Source: Actinophytocola sp963729115 | Lineage (GTDB): Bacteria > Actinomycetota > Actinomycetes > Mycobacteriales > Pseudonocardiaceae | NCBI GenBank assembly: GCA_963729115.1 | Contig: CAVSMR010000014.1 | Coordinates: 1-64,000 of the forward strand | Length of the DNA stretch: 64,000 nucleotides | Reading direction: 5' to 3' | In this document: positions 26,748-37,959 of the stretch, piece after piece | Position numbering within the stretch: the stretch's first letter is position 1 | How the letters are laid out: each line of letters begins with the position of its first letter | The notes under the pieces: generated by a model | What the model was told of the DNA's origin: nothing | What the model saw: the letters and a program-made list of their open reading frames with translations, nothing else | Databases searched by the model: none | Made by a program: the position numbers and the translations under genes

Positions 26748-27695
26748 TCAGTCGATCCGCAACCGCGGGTCGAGGTACGCGCAGAGGATATCGGCGAGCG
26801 CGATCAGCACGACGAAGGCGATGACCATGTAGGACATGATCGCCATCAGCAGCGGGGTGTTCAGCGACCGCAGCGCTCGCGCGAAAAGATAGCCCACGCC
26901 GTTGTACTGGAAGATCGTCTCGACGATGATCGCGCCACCCAGCATGGCGCCGAGCTCGATCGTGGCGATGTTGGCGAGCGGGATGATCGCGTTGCGCAGG
27001 GTGTGCTTGAACACCACGATGCGCGGCGGCAGCCCCTTCGCGCGGGCGGTACGGACGTAGTCGGACTCCAGCACCTCGAGCATCGAGCCGCGGGTCAGCC
27101 GCACCGTGAACGCCATCCCGCCCAGCGCGAGGGCGAGCGCGGGCAGCAGCAGCTCGTCGTACCAGTGCACCTCGACCGCGATCGTGCGCGGCAGGGCCGG
27201 GAAGAGCGTGATGCCGAAGACGCGGGTGCCGGAGAACGTGTCGCGCAGTGCGGCGGCGGTGACGATCAACGGCACGGACAGCAGCACGACAGCCGCCACG
27301 GTCACCAGCGCGTCGGTGAACGAGCCGCGCCGCACGGCGGCCAGCACGCCCGCGCAGATGCCGATCACGAGCTGTAGCGCCAGCGCGAGCACGGCGAGGC
27401 GCACGCTGTTGGGCACGGCGTCGGCGATGAGCCCGAACACCGGCAGGCGCTTGTCGTAGTCGATGCCGAGGTCGCCGGTGAACAGGTTCGCCAGGTAGTT
27501 GAGGTACTGCACGGGCAGCGGCCGGTCGAGCTGGAAGGTCTCCCGCAGGATCGCCTGCGTCTGCGGCGGGATGACCTTCTCGCCGACCGCGGCGAACGGG
27601 TTGCCCAGCTGGTAGAGCGCCACGTAGCACAGGGCCGTGACGATGACGAAGACCAGCAGGGCCTGGGCGGTACGCCGAAGAACGAACCTCAGCAT
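26748..27695 (-). CDS. Second OppB/DppB-type ABC permease
   Basis: A 315-residue inner-membrane permease of the binding-protein-dependent type: an N-terminal helix, LDRPLPVQYLNYLANLFTGDLG, then five helices with the EAA loop RTARAKGLPPRIVVFKHTLRNAIIP. It is clearly paralogous to the OppB of the same cluster (31786-30854), sharing for example LTRGSMLEVLESDYVRTARAKG, yet has no OppC-type partner beside it. Its place after oppF and before mshB is odd for an opp operon. It may pair with the cluster's OppC as an alternative channel or be a relic of a second transporter. Confidence 0.87.
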   Translation of the reverse strand: MLRFVLRRTAQALLVFVIVTALCYVALYQLGNPFAAVGEKVIPPQTQAILRETFQLDRPLPVQYLNYLANLFTGDLGIDYDKRLPVFGLIADAVPNSVRLAVLALALQLVIGICAGVLAAVRRGSFTDALVTVAAVVLLSVPLIVTAAALRDTFSGTRVFGITLFPALPRTIAVEVHWYDELLLPALALALGGMAFTVRLTRGSMLEVLESDYVRTARAKGLPPRIVVFKHTLRNAIIPLANIATIELGAMLGGAIIVETIFQYNGVGYLFARALRSLNTPLLMAIMSYMVIAFVVLIALADILCAYLDPRLRID

Positions 27696-27723
27696 CGCCC
27701 GGCCCTGCCGGCCCCCGCGTCCC

Positions 27724-28791
27724 TCAGGCGCGCACCACTTCGCGCAGCGCCGCGTAGTGGCAGGCCGCCTCGTGACCCGGCGTCGTGCCCACCTGCACCA
27801 GCGGCGGCGGCTCCTCGATGCAACGCCGCGCGTCGCTCTCGGACAGCTGCTCGAACTTCCAGCAGCGGGTGCGGAACCGGCAGCCCGACGGCGGGTTGGC
27901 CGGGTTCGGCACGTCGCCGCGGAGCACGATGCGCTCCCGCCGGCGCTCCAGGCGCGGGTCCGGGATCGGCACCGCGGAGATGAGCGCCTGCGTGTACGGG
28001 TGGTGCGGCCGGTCGAACAGGTCGTCCCGGTCCGCGATCTCCACCACGCCGCCCAGGTACATGACCGCCACGCGGTCGGCGATGTGCCGGACCACGGACA
28101 GGTCGTGGGCGATGAACAGGTACGTCAGGCCCAGCTCGTCCTGCAGGTCCTCGAGCAGGTTGACGATCTGCGCCTGGATCGACACGTCCAGCGCGGACAC
28201 CGGCTCGTCGAGCACGATGAACTTGGGGTTCATCGCGATCGCGCGGGCGATGCCGATGCGCTGGCGCTGCCCGCCGGAGAACTCGTGCGGGTAGCGGTCG
28301 GCGTACTCCTCGGCCAGGCCGACGGTGTCGAGCAGCTCGCCGATCGTCGACTTGGTGACCTTGCTGCCGAGCAGGTCGTACTTCTCGCTCAGGATCTGCC
28401 GGATCGTCATCCGCGGGTTCAGCGACGCGTACGGATCCTGGAACACGATCTGCATTTCCCGCCGCGCCTTGCGGAGCTTGTCCTTGTTCAGCGCGGTGAT
28501 GTCGACGCCGTCCAGGCTCACCTTGCCGCTGGTCGGCTCGAGCAGGCGCAGGATCGCGCGCGCCGTCGTCGACTTGCCGCAACCGGACTCGCCGACCAGG
28601 GCCACGGTCTGGCCCTTGTAGACGTTGAGGGACACGCCGTCGACGGCCTTCACCTCACCGACGGTGCGCTTGATGAACACGCCGCTGCGGATGGGGAAGT
28701 GCTTGACGAGGCTGTCCACCTCGAGCATCGGCTGGCGGTTCGGCTCAGCCACCCCGACCCCACCGTGCTGGGGGTCTGCGCCCTGGCTCAT
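27724..28791 (-). CDS. oppF: Oligopeptide ABC transporter ATPase, OppF type
   Basis: A 355-residue ATP-binding subunit. It has Walker A VGESGCGKSTTAR, the signature SGGQRQRIGIARAI, Walker B FIVLDEPVSALD, H-loop IAHDLSVV, and the C-terminal OppF/DppF extension with Cys residues (NPPSGCRFRTRCWKFEQ). That region holds a [4Fe-4S]-like Cys set in related proteins. The ATG overlaps the oppD stop (ATGA), so the two ATPases are made in coupled fashion. Confidence 0.92.
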   Translation of the reverse strand: MSQGADPQHGGVGVAEPNRQPMLEVDSLVKHFPIRSGVFIKRTVGEVKAVDGVSLNVYKGQTVALVGESGCGKSTTARAILRLLEPTSGKVSLDGVDITALNKDKLRKARREMQIVFQDPYASLNPRMTIRQILSEKYDLLGSKVTKSTIGELLDTVGLAEEYADRYPHEFSGGQRQRIGIARAIAMNPKFIVLDEPVSALDVSIQAQIVNLLEDLQDELGLTYLFIAHDLSVVRHIADRVAVMYLGGVVEIADRDDLFDRPHHPYTQALISAVPIPDPRLERRRERIVLRGDVPNPANPPSGCRFRTRCWKFEQLSESDARRCIEEPPPLVQVGTTPGHEAACHYAALREVVRA

Positions 28792-29843
28792 TGGGCAACC
28801 CTCTCCTCGTGTGCCATGGCAACTCGGTCACTGTGCACGCATGCCGCGCGATGCCCGTCCTCGGCCCCGGAACCGTTGGTCGCCGCCAGCTCCGGCACCT
28901 CACCGAGGCACAGGTCGCTGGCGAACGCGCAACGCGGGTGGAACGCGCAGCCCCGCGGGACGTTCGCCAGGCTCGGCGGCAGTCCCTTGATCGGCATGAG
29001 GCGTTCCTGGCGGCTCTGGTCCATCCGCGGCAGGCTCGACAGCAGGCCGAACGTGTACGCGTGCCGCGGCTCGTAGAAGATCTCGTCCGCGGTGCCGGTC
29101 TCGACGATCTTGCCGGCGTACATGACGTTGATCCGGTCGGCGTGGCTCGCGACCACCCCGAGGTCGTGCGTGATCAGCACGATCGCGGTGTTGCGGTCCT
29201 CCTGCAGCTTCTCCAGCAGCGCCATGATCTGCGCCTGCACGGTCACGTCCAGCGCCGTGGTCGGCTCGTCGGCCAGCAGCACGTGCGGGTCGTTGGCCAG
29301 CGCCATCGCGATCATCGCGCGCTGGCGCATGCCGCCGGAGAACTCGTGCGGGTACTGGTTCAGCCGCACCGCCGGGTTCGGGATGCCGACCTCACCGAGC
29401 AGGTCGAGCGCCCGCTTCTTGGCGACGTTCTTGGTGACGTCCTGGTGGACGCGCACCATCTCCGCGATCTGGTCGCCGACCTTGAACACGGGGTTCAGGG
29501 CGGTCAGCGGGTCCTGGAAGATCATCGCGATCTGGCTGCCGCGAAGCTTCCGTTGCTGCTTCTCGGTCATCTTCAGCAGCGACCGGCCGCGCAGGAAGAC
29601 GTCGCCGGTCGGGAACGTCGCCGGTGGACTGGGCACCAGGCCCAGGATGGTCATCGCGGACACCGACTTCCCGGAGCCGGACTCACCCACGATCGCGAGC
29701 GTCTCGCCCTCGTTGACGTGCCAGGTCACCCCGTCCACGGCCTTGACCACGCCGTAGTCGGTCTTGAAGTGCACCCGCAGGTCGCGGACCTCGAGCAAGG
29801 GCGCTGATGGGCCCTGGAGGTCGATCTCCGCAGCGCTGCTCAT
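28788..29843 (-). CDS. oppD: Oligopeptide ABC transporter ATPase, OppD type
   Basis: A 351-residue ATP-binding subunit with Walker A VGESGSGKSVSAM, Q-loop MIFQDPLTALNP, signature SGGMRQRAMIAMAL, Walker B VLLADEPTTALD and H-loop ITHDLGVV. The C-terminal extension NVPRGCAFHPRCAFASDLC carries the conserved Cys cluster of OppD proteins. I use the ATG at 29843, which follows GGAG by about 11 nt and excludes an unlikely 20-residue polar leader. It reads on from oppC after 31 bp. Confidence 0.91.
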   Translation of the reverse strand: MSSAAEIDLQGPSAPLLEVRDLRVHFKTDYGVVKAVDGVTWHVNEGETLAIVGESGSGKSVSAMTILGLVPSPPATFPTGDVFLRGRSLLKMTEKQQRKLRGSQIAMIFQDPLTALNPVFKVGDQIAEMVRVHQDVTKNVAKKRALDLLGEVGIPNPAVRLNQYPHEFSGGMRQRAMIAMALANDPHVLLADEPTTALDVTVQAQIMALLEKLQEDRNTAIVLITHDLGVVASHADRINVMYAGKIVETGTADEIFYEPRHAYTFGLLSSLPRMDQSRQERLMPIKGLPPSLANVPRGCAFHPRCAFASDLCLGEVPELAATNGSGAEDGHRAACVHSDRVAMAHEERVAQ

Positions 29844-29874
29844 TTGTCTGGGATCTCCTTGGTTCGGCAGCGAG

Positions 29875-30837
29875 TCATCGCAGCTTCGGGTCGAGCGCGT
29901 CACGCAGGCCGTCGGACACGAACGCGAACGCGAGGGTCGTGATGCAGATGGCGGCGCTCGGGAACATCCAGAGGTAGTCCTTGCCGGATACCTGGACCTG
30001 CTCGATGCCCTGGTTGATCAACCGGCCCCACTCCGGGGTGTCGGTCGGCACGCCCACGCCCAGGTAGGCGAGCGAGGCCATCGCGACCACGGCGACGCCG
30101 ATGCTGGTGAACGAGTAGATGAACACCGGCTGGATCGCGTTCGGCAGGATGTGCCGGCTCACGATCCGGGTGTCCGAGGCGCCGATCGACCGTGCCGCCT
30201 CGACGTACTCCGCCTCGCGCAGCGAGAGGATCTGGCCGCGCATCAGCCGGGCCGCGGTGGGCCAGCCGAGGATGACCAGCGCCAGGATCACCTGCGTGAG
30301 GCCGGAGCCGAACGTCCGGACCACGAGGATCGCGCCGATCAGGAACGGGAACGCCAGGAAGATGTCGGTGATCCGCATGATCATGCCGTCCGAGAACCCG
30401 CCCCGGTAGCCGGCCCAGGCGCCGAGCACGACGCCGAGGATCATCGAGCCGAGCATCGTGCACAGGCCGACGACCAGCGCGAGGCGCAGGCCGTACAGCA
30501 TGCCGGAGAACAGGTCCCGGCCGAGCACGTCGGTACCGAACCAGTGGTCCGCGTTCGGTGGCTGCAGGGTGTTGATCAGGTTCTGGTCGTACGGGTCGTA
30601 GGGCACGATCAACGGCTCGAAGATGGCGAGCAGGACGAGGATCGTGACGACGACCGAGCCGACCATGGCCAGCTTGTTGCGCCGGAACCGGCGCCAGATG
30701 TCGGCCAGCTGCCCACGCGAGGGCTTCTTGGTAGAGGTCGGTGCCTCCGGCTCGGGGCCGTCGTGCAGGCCCGCCGGCTCGACGAGCACCGCCTGTGCGG
30801 GCATGCTCAGGTCGGTCGGGTCAGGTGTGGTGGTCAT
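29875..30837 (-). CDS. oppC: Oligopeptide ABC transporter permease, OppC type
   Basis: A 320-residue permease. The cytoplasmic N-terminus of about 60 residues precedes helix 1 (MVGSVVVTILVLLAIF), followed by FGTDVLGRDLFSGMLYG, the hallmark of OppC/DppC proteins, and an EAA loop with REAEYVEAARSIGASDTRIVSRHILPN. Six helices in total. It pairs with OppB to form the channel. It starts 16 bp past the oppB stop. Confidence 0.92.
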   Translation of the reverse strand: MTTTPDPTDLSMPAQAVLVEPAGLHDGPEPEAPTSTKKPSRGQLADIWRRFRRNKLAMVGSVVVTILVLLAIFEPLIVPYDPYDQNLINTLQPPNADHWFGTDVLGRDLFSGMLYGLRLALVVGLCTMLGSMILGVVLGAWAGYRGGFSDGMIMRITDIFLAFPFLIGAILVVRTFGSGLTQVILALVILGWPTAARLMRGQILSLREAEYVEAARSIGASDTRIVSRHILPNAIQPVFIYSFTSIGVAVVAMASLAYLGVGVPTDTPEWGRLINQGIEQVQVSGKDYLWMFPSAAICITTLAFAFVSDGLRDALDPKLR

Positions 30838-30853
30838 TTGTACTTTCCCTCGC

Positions 30854-31786
30854 CTAGCTCAGCCGGATCCGCGGGTCGAGATACGCGTACAAGATGTCGA
30901 CGAGCATGCTCAGTAGCACGTAGAGGAGCACCGCGAACGTCACCAGCGCCATGATGACCGGGTTGTTGTTCTGCCGGATCGAGGTGACCAGCAGGAACCC
31001 GACGCCGTGATACTGGAACAGGGTCTCCGTGATGAGCGCGCCGCCCATGAGCACACCGATGCTGATGCCGATGTAGGTCACGACCGGAATGATCGAGTTC
31101 CGGAACGCGTGTTTCATGATCACACTCCGCTCGCCGAGGCCCTTGGCTCTGGCGGTGCGGATATAGTCGGCGCGCAATACTTCGAGCATGGAACCGCGCA
31201 TCAGGCGGGCGATGAACGCCGCGTCCACGATGGCCAGTGTGATAGCTGGTAGCAGGACTTCCTGATACCACGGTACGACCTCGGTGAACGGCCGCGGTAC
31301 CCCCGGAAAGATCCATACTCCGGATACCTTCTGCCGGAGCCAGATCCCGATGACGAACACGGGGATGCCGATGGCGAGCGTGGTGAGGACCGTGACCAGC
31401 ACGTCCCAGAACGAGTAGCGCCAGACGGCGGCGATGATGCCGGCCACGACACCGATGAGCACGTCGAGGACGATCGCGACGAGCGCGAGCCGGGCAGTCG
31501 CCGGCAGGGCGTCGCCGATCATCTCGGAAACGGGACGGCGCTGGTTGAAGTCGATACCCAGGTCACCGGTGAACAGGTTGCCGAGATAGGTGAGGTACTG
31601 CATGGGCAACGACTTGTCCATGCCGAATCGCTCACGCAGGATTTGTTGAGTTTCCGGGGGCACCGTCTTGTCGCCGGTTGAGGCGAATGGGTCCCCGAGC
31701 ACGAACAGACCAATGAAAAGCAGGAGCGTCGCCGCGATCACGACCAGTACGGCCTGGGCGAGCCTCCTGATTACGAACTTCCCCAT
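30854..31786 (-). CDS. oppB: Oligopeptide ABC transporter permease, OppB type
   Basis: A 310-residue permease with N-terminal helix (AVLVVIAATLLLFIGLFVLG), LPMQYLTYLGNLFTGDLGIDFNQRRPVSEM, and an EAA loop DYIRTARAKGLGERSVIMKHAFRN. The ATG at 31786 gives the usual MGKFVIRRLAQ start; upstream sequence is the hairpin after oppA and does not encode a plausible extension. The third-position G+C in this gene looks a little lower than in its neighbours (for example TATACTCCGGATACC), but not enough to argue for recent transfer. Confidence 0.9.
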   Translation of the reverse strand: MGKFVIRRLAQAVLVVIAATLLLFIGLFVLGDPFASTGDKTVPPETQQILRERFGMDKSLPMQYLTYLGNLFTGDLGIDFNQRRPVSEMIGDALPATARLALVAIVLDVLIGVVAGIIAAVWRYSFWDVLVTVLTTLAIGIPVFVIGIWLRQKVSGVWIFPGVPRPFTEVVPWYQEVLLPAITLAIVDAAFIARLMRGSMLEVLRADYIRTARAKGLGERSVIMKHAFRNSIIPVVTYIGISIGVLMGGALITETLFQYHGVGFLLVTSIRQNNNPVIMALVTFAVLLYVLLSMLVDILYAYLDPRIRLS

Positions 31787-31836
31787 GAGCAGGTGCCGGC
31801 TTCCTCGGATCGTCGAAGAAAGGGGTTCCAACCGAT

Positions 31837-31872
31837 GGTGGCCGCGGTCCGGATTAGCGGACCGCGGCCACC
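31837..31872 (-). promoter_or_regulatory. Strong hairpin between oppA and oppB
   Basis: A perfect 15-bp stem, GGTGGCCGCGGTCCG / CGGACCGCGGCCACC, with a 6-nt loop, starts 15 bp after the oppA stop and ends about 50 bp before oppB. Such hairpins after binding-protein genes commonly stop most transcripts or protect the oppA message 3' end, so that the binding protein is made in excess over the membrane parts. Confidence 0.8.
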
Positions 31873-31886
31873 ACGGTTATGTCACA

Positions 31887-33593
31887 TCACTTGATGCTGA
31901 TGACCGTAAGGTCGGGGTTCTCGTTGAAGTCCATCCGCATGTTGATGAACTTCTCGGTGTTCGCGAGACGGTGCTGGGTGCGGTTCCACAGCGGGATCTC
32001 CGCCAGGTCGTCACCGATCGCGATCTGCTCGGCCTGCTGGTAGAGCTTGACGCGGGCAGCGGCGTCCTTGTTGCCCTTCGCCTCCTTCAGCAGATCGTCG
32101 AACTTCGTGTTGCTGTAGCGGCCGCGGTTGTCACCGGTGGTCGGCTGGTTGGCCTCCGCACCGATGGCGCTCGTCGACAGCAGCGGCGTCAGGAAGTTCT
32201 CCGCGGTGTTGTAGTCCGCACCCCACGCCGCGCGGAACAGGCCGGTGGAGGCCGGCTGCTGCTCGTTGTCCAGCATGTCGGCGAACGGCACCGAGGTCAT
32301 GTCGATCTTGAGACCCAGGTTCGTCTCCAGCTGGTCCTTCACCGCGGCCATCCACTCGTCGTGGCCGGCATCGGTGTTGAACTGCATCTTGAGCTCGGTG
32401 CCCGGGGTCAGACCCGCCTTCTTGGCGAGGCTCTTCGCCTGGTCCAGGTCGAACTTGCAGTACTTGCAGACACCGTCCTGGAAGGCGTCCTTGATCACCG
32501 GCGGGACGAACGAGGTCGCCGGGGTCTGGGAGCCCTGGAAGATGCTGTTGATGATCTCGTCACGGTTGATCGCCATCGAGATCGCCGCACGCGCGTCCAC
32601 CGAGTCCAGCGGCTTCTTCGTCAGCATCGGCAGCAGGTAGTTGATGCCGTTGGTGTTGCGGGTGATCCACTGGTCCTTCGGCAGGTACGTCGACCGCGCC
32701 TGGCTCAGCACCGGCGTCGGCATGCGGGCCCAGTCGAAGGTGCCGTTCTGGTAGCCGGCGTACTCGTCGTCGGCGCCGTTGGCGGCGATGGTGATCTCGA
32801 CGTTCTCGATGAAGGCAGTCTTGCCGGCACCGTAGTCGGCGAACCGCTTGAGCTTGATGCCGCGGTCGTGCTCCCACTTGCCGTCCATCATGAACGGACC
32901 GTTGCCGATGGGGGCGTCGACGAACGCCTTGTTGGAGTTCGGGCTACCGGCCGACTTCGGCACCGGGCTGAACACCGTGTGGAACGTGCGCAGGTCGAAC
33001 TCGCAGTTCGCATCCGCCAGCGTGACCTTCAGGGTCTGCGGGTCGGAGGCGTCCAAACCGGACATCTCCTTGGCGGAGCCGGCCTGCATCTCGTCGAAGC
33101 CCTTGATGCCGGCCAGGTGGTAGGAGACCTCGGACGCGTTGGCCTTGGCGGCCGTGCGCTCCCAGCCCGTCTTGAAGGACTGCGAGGTGACTTCTTCCCC
33201 GTTGTGGAACTTCGTCCCCGACTTCAGGTGGAAGGTCCATTCGGTGCAGTCGTCGTTGGTCTCCCACTTCTCGGCGACACCCGGCTCGGACTTGCCGTCG
33301 GGGTCCAGCGTGGTCAGACCCGTGAACAGGTACTTCGTGACCAGGATTCCCTCGGACTCCTGGGCGTTGTACGGGTCGATCGCGGTCGGCTCGGTGATGG
33401 CCAGGCGGAACGTGCCGCCGACCTTGCCCTCCTTGACCTCCGGTACGGGGGTCTCCTCCCAGCCGGAGGACGGCTTGTTGGCACCTTCGTCGGAGCTGCT
33501 GCCAGAGTTTTCCTTCTGGGAGCAGGCGGTGAGCACGAGCGTCGCGGCCGTTAGGCCGGCAGCGGCCCGTAGCCACGCTGCTTTATTCCTCAT
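31887..33593 (-). CDS. oppA: Oligopeptide ABC transporter substrate-binding lipoprotein (family 5)
   Basis: A 568-residue extracytoplasmic solute-binding protein. Signal peptide with lipobox LVLTACSQKE, a Ser/Gly-rich linker, then the SBP family 5 fold: EGKVGGTFRLAITEPTAIDPYNAQ, KWETNDDCTEWTFHLKSGTKFHNG and FNGGVNYL-like mid-region, ending WNRTQHRLANTEKF. It captures peptides for import by the following permeases and ATPases. The gene resembles streptomycete peptide binders such as BldKB in type, but no one-to-one match is claimed. The ATG at 33593 follows AGGA by about 9 nt. Confidence 0.92.
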   Translation of the reverse strand: MRNKAAWLRAAAGLTAATLVLTACSQKENSGSSSDEGANKPSSGWEETPVPEVKEGKVGGTFRLAITEPTAIDPYNAQESEGILVTKYLFTGLTTLDPDGKSEPGVAEKWETNDDCTEWTFHLKSGTKFHNGEEVTSQSFKTGWERTAAKANASEVSYHLAGIKGFDEMQAGSAKEMSGLDASDPQTLKVTLADANCEFDLRTFHTVFSPVPKSAGSPNSNKAFVDAPIGNGPFMMDGKWEHDRGIKLKRFADYGAGKTAFIENVEITIAANGADDEYAGYQNGTFDWARMPTPVLSQARSTYLPKDQWITRNTNGINYLLPMLTKKPLDSVDARAAISMAINRDEIINSIFQGSQTPATSFVPPVIKDAFQDGVCKYCKFDLDQAKSLAKKAGLTPGTELKMQFNTDAGHDEWMAAVKDQLETNLGLKIDMTSVPFADMLDNEQQPASTGLFRAAWGADYNTAENFLTPLLSTSAIGAEANQPTTGDNRGRYSNTKFDDLLKEAKGNKDAAARVKLYQQAEQIAIGDDLAEIPLWNRTQHRLANTEKFINMRMDFNENPDLTVISIK

Positions 33594-34074
33594 CAAGTTA
33601 GTTCCTCCATGAGCGAGCACGCACTTGACGGGCGTGCGCCCTGTGTTGTCGTGACACATCGTGCACGGAGCGGGGGTAGACCGCGAAGCGGGGGCGGGTC
33701 GGGGAAAGCTCCGTCCGCCTTCGCGGCTTCGTTCCTAGTGCACGTCGCGTGGACCTCGTGTCTGATCAGCACCCAATGGTGATCTTGTGACGCGGCGACG
33801 GCGATCCGCCGACGCACCGTTGCAGGACGGTAGGAACTCCGCCATCGCCCGTCACGCACTAAGACCCGATCGTGACCAAAGGGTGACACGGTGGTGGCCG
33901 CACGCGACCCAATGGTTACCGCACGGTACTAAATGGCAGGTGGGAACATACTTTTGGCGGTGGCGCCCGCTGCGGACAGATGTCCAATACAGGTATTTCC
34001 GCTGACTGTCCACTCCGCACCGAAGCGGCCGTCCGCATGATCGCGGACCGGGTGCCGGGGCGCCCCCGGGCGGC
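33594..34074. other. Intergenic region between lpqW-like gene and oppA
   Basis: About 480 bp without a supported gene. It should hold the opp promoter and the terminator of the lpqW-like gene. The decamer ACCCAATGGT occurs at 33771-33780 and again at 33907-33916, and GTGACCAAAGGGTGAC (33871-33886 region) carries a GTGAC direct repeat; these may be operator elements. Third-position bias is lost across the region, and a 72-codon plus-strand frame (33787-34005) has no ribosome site or family resemblance. Confidence 0.5.
34055..34069 (-). terminator. Short GC hairpin after the lpqW-like gene
   Basis: CCGGGG (34055-34060), CGC loop, CCCCGG (34064-34069), 5 bp past the stop of the lpqW-like gene. 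A weak candidate without a T-run. Confidence 0.4.
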
Positions 34075-35784
34075 TCACGGTGCCGACCGCCGCCAGGTCG
34101 CCGACTCGGCGAACGGCCCAGCGAAGGGTGGGCCGATGGACACGCCGGACACCTCCGGGCGGACGGCCAGCGTGTCCGCCTCCTGGAACAGCGGTACGGA
34201 GACCGCGTCCCGCCACAGCGCCGGCTCGACCGCCGCGAGGGCGTCGGTCACCGAGAGCGCACCCGTCAGGGCAGCGTCCATCGTGGCCTGCAGGCCCACG
34301 TCGCAGAAGCCGTACAGGTTCGCGGCCACCCGCTGCTCGCCGGCCTGGGCGGGCGCGCAGCCGAAGTTCGTCGCGAGCGTGGTCGCGTCGTCGCCGCCGA
34401 CCGGCTGGGCCAGCACGGCGAGGTCGAACGGCTCGCCGTTGTCCTGCCCGTCGGTGCCCTGCGCGCCCTCGCCCGTGTACAGCTGCGCGTAGACCTGGTT
34501 CGCGGGCGGCGTGACCACCTCGGTGTCGATGCCGCCCGCGGTGAGCTGGCGCGCCACCTCGTTCGCGATCCGCTGCGCGGCGTCGCGCTCCTGCGGCGCC
34601 GCGATGACCAGGCGCATCGGCTTGCCCGCCTTGCTCCACCCGGCGGCGGACCTCGTGAAGCCGGCCTGGCGCAGCAGCCGGGTGGCGGCCTTGGTGTCCG
34701 GCCGCGCGACGCTCGACGCGCCGGGGATGGTCGGCCGGTAGCCGGGCATGCTCGGCGCGAGCACCTGGGCGTCGGCCTTCAGCGACGCGGCCGGGCCGTT
34801 GCCGGTGCCGACCGTGATCAGCTGTTTGCGGTCGAGCATGGCGACGACCGACTGGCGGACGGTGAGGTCGGTGAGCTGCGGGCGGTCCGGGCGCACGGCC
34901 AGCGTGGTCAGCGTCGAGCGGGGCACGGTCTTCGCGGTCACGACCGGGGCGAGGTCGGTCAGCAGGTTGACGCCGACCGAGTCCGTGCGGGCGAGCGCGA
35001 GCTGGTCGTGGCCGGCCTCGAGCGCCTCGACGATCCCGGTCTGGTCGGCCCGGCGCAGGACGATCCGGTCCAGTGTGGGCGGCTCGCCCCAGTAGCGGTC
35101 GTTGCGCTCGAGCACGACCTCGCCGCGGTCGGGGTCGAGCGTCTTGAGCGAGTACGGACCGGCCGTCGCGGGATAGTTCGCCTGCAGCGCGCCGGTCCAG
35201 CCGCCCGGCGCGTCCTTGAGCAGGTGCGCGGGCAGCAGCCCCGAGAACAGCGTCCGCCAGCCCGGGTAGGGCTTGCCGAACACGACCTCGACGACCTTGC
35301 CGGCGTCGCGGGCGTTGATGTCGGTGATGAGCCGGTAGCCCGCGGCGTCGATGGTGCCGGGGTTGCCGGTGACCTGCTGCCACAGGTAGACGAAGTCCTC
35401 GGCGGCGACCGGCGCGGCGTCGGACCAGGAGGCGTCGGAGCGCAGCTGGTAGGTGACCGTGTACGGGTCCGCGCTCGTCACGCTCGCGGAGGTCATCACA
35501 GTGCGGTCCAGCTCCGGCACCCCGTCGGGGCCGGGCCGGAACACCGAGGGCAGCAGCACGTCGGCCAGGGCGGTCGTGATGGCGGACTGGTCGGCGACGT
35601 CGTGCGGGTTGTAGCCGCCCGCGATGTTGCTGACGCCGACCACGACCTCACCGGTGTCGACCTTCTCCGGGACCGGGCTCGTGACCGGGGTGTCGACGTA
35701 GCGGGGCGCCGGCGTGCAGGCGGCCAGGGTGAGGATCGCCGTCGCACCCGTCAGCGTCACGCGCCACGAGGCTTGCCGAGCCAC
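34075..35784 (-). CDS. lpqW: LpqW-like substrate-binding-type lipoprotein
   Basis: A 569-residue lipoprotein with lipobox LTLAACTPAP and a degenerate SBP family 5 fold: GEVVVGVSNIAGGYNPHDVADQSA, SVTSADPYTVTYQLRSDASWSD and DVGLQATMDAALTG. It is much less similar to OppA than to M. tuberculosis LpqW (Rv1166), which also sits directly after typA and guides phosphatidylinositol mannoside and lipoarabinomannan synthesis rather than peptide import. The adjacent opp operon makes a transport role also possible. A GTG start at 35784 follows GGGGAGG by about 9 nt. The gene symbol rests on synteny and is tentative. Confidence 0.75.
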   Translation of the reverse strand: MARQASWRVTLTGATAILTLAACTPAPRYVDTPVTSPVPEKVDTGEVVVGVSNIAGGYNPHDVADQSAITTALADVLLPSVFRPGPDGVPELDRTVMTSASVTSADPYTVTYQLRSDASWSDAAPVAAEDFVYLWQQVTGNPGTIDAAGYRLITDINARDAGKVVEVVFGKPYPGWRTLFSGLLPAHLLKDAPGGWTGALQANYPATAGPYSLKTLDPDRGEVVLERNDRYWGEPPTLDRIVLRRADQTGIVEALEAGHDQLALARTDSVGVNLLTDLAPVVTAKTVPRSTLTTLAVRPDRPQLTDLTVRQSVVAMLDRKQLITVGTGNGPAASLKADAQVLAPSMPGYRPTIPGASSVARPDTKAATRLLRQAGFTRSAAGWSKAGKPMRLVIAAPQERDAAQRIANEVARQLTAGGIDTEVVTPPANQVYAQLYTGEGAQGTDGQDNGEPFDLAVLAQPVGGDDATTLATNFGCAPAQAGEQRVAANLYGFCDVGLQATMDAALTGALSVTDALAAVEPALWRDAVSVPLFQEADTLAVRPEVSGVSIGPPFAGPFAESATWRRSAP

Positions 35785-35889
35785 GCCGGTCCACCTCCCC
35801 TCGAGCCAACCGGTGCCCGGTGACCCTGCCAGACGTCCCTGACAATCGATCGGGCGGCCGGGTCCGTCCCGCTCCGACCGGTGGTTCCC

Positions 35890-37821
<1,932 letters not shown>

Positions 37822-37898
37822 GGTGTGGCGGCGTTGGTTCGCGCGCGGACGTGCGGCACGCGTCCTCCAGGATAGCTGCCGGGGCTCGCGCTCCAGTT

Positions 37899-37917
37899 GA
37901 AGTTAAGCCTAACCTAA
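37899..37917. promoter_or_regulatory. Candidate DtxR/IdeR iron-regulator box
   Basis: On the minus strand the 19 bases read TTAGGTTAGGCTTAACTTC; the DtxR/IdeR consensus is TTAGGTTAGGCTAACCTAA. The first 12 positions are identical, and 15 of 19 match. It lies 42 bp upstream of the small Cys-rich gene at 37960 and about 80 bp from the typA start, in an AT-rich island in otherwise very GC-rich DNA. Confidence 0.6.
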
Positions 37918-37959
37918 GCTGAGAACGGGTCAGATGGTCCTCGAACCTGGAGCGAGCGG

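Noticed and set aside
33787..34005. A 72-codon plus-strand ORF between oppA and the lpqW-like gene
   Set aside because: No ribosome site, Arg/Trp-rich text and no third-position bias; more likely promoter DNA.
26748..35784. Biosynthetic gene cluster or siderophore uptake locus
   Set aside because: Only peptide-type ABC components, mshB and an lpqW-like gene are present; there are no synthases, and no iron box was found near oppA.
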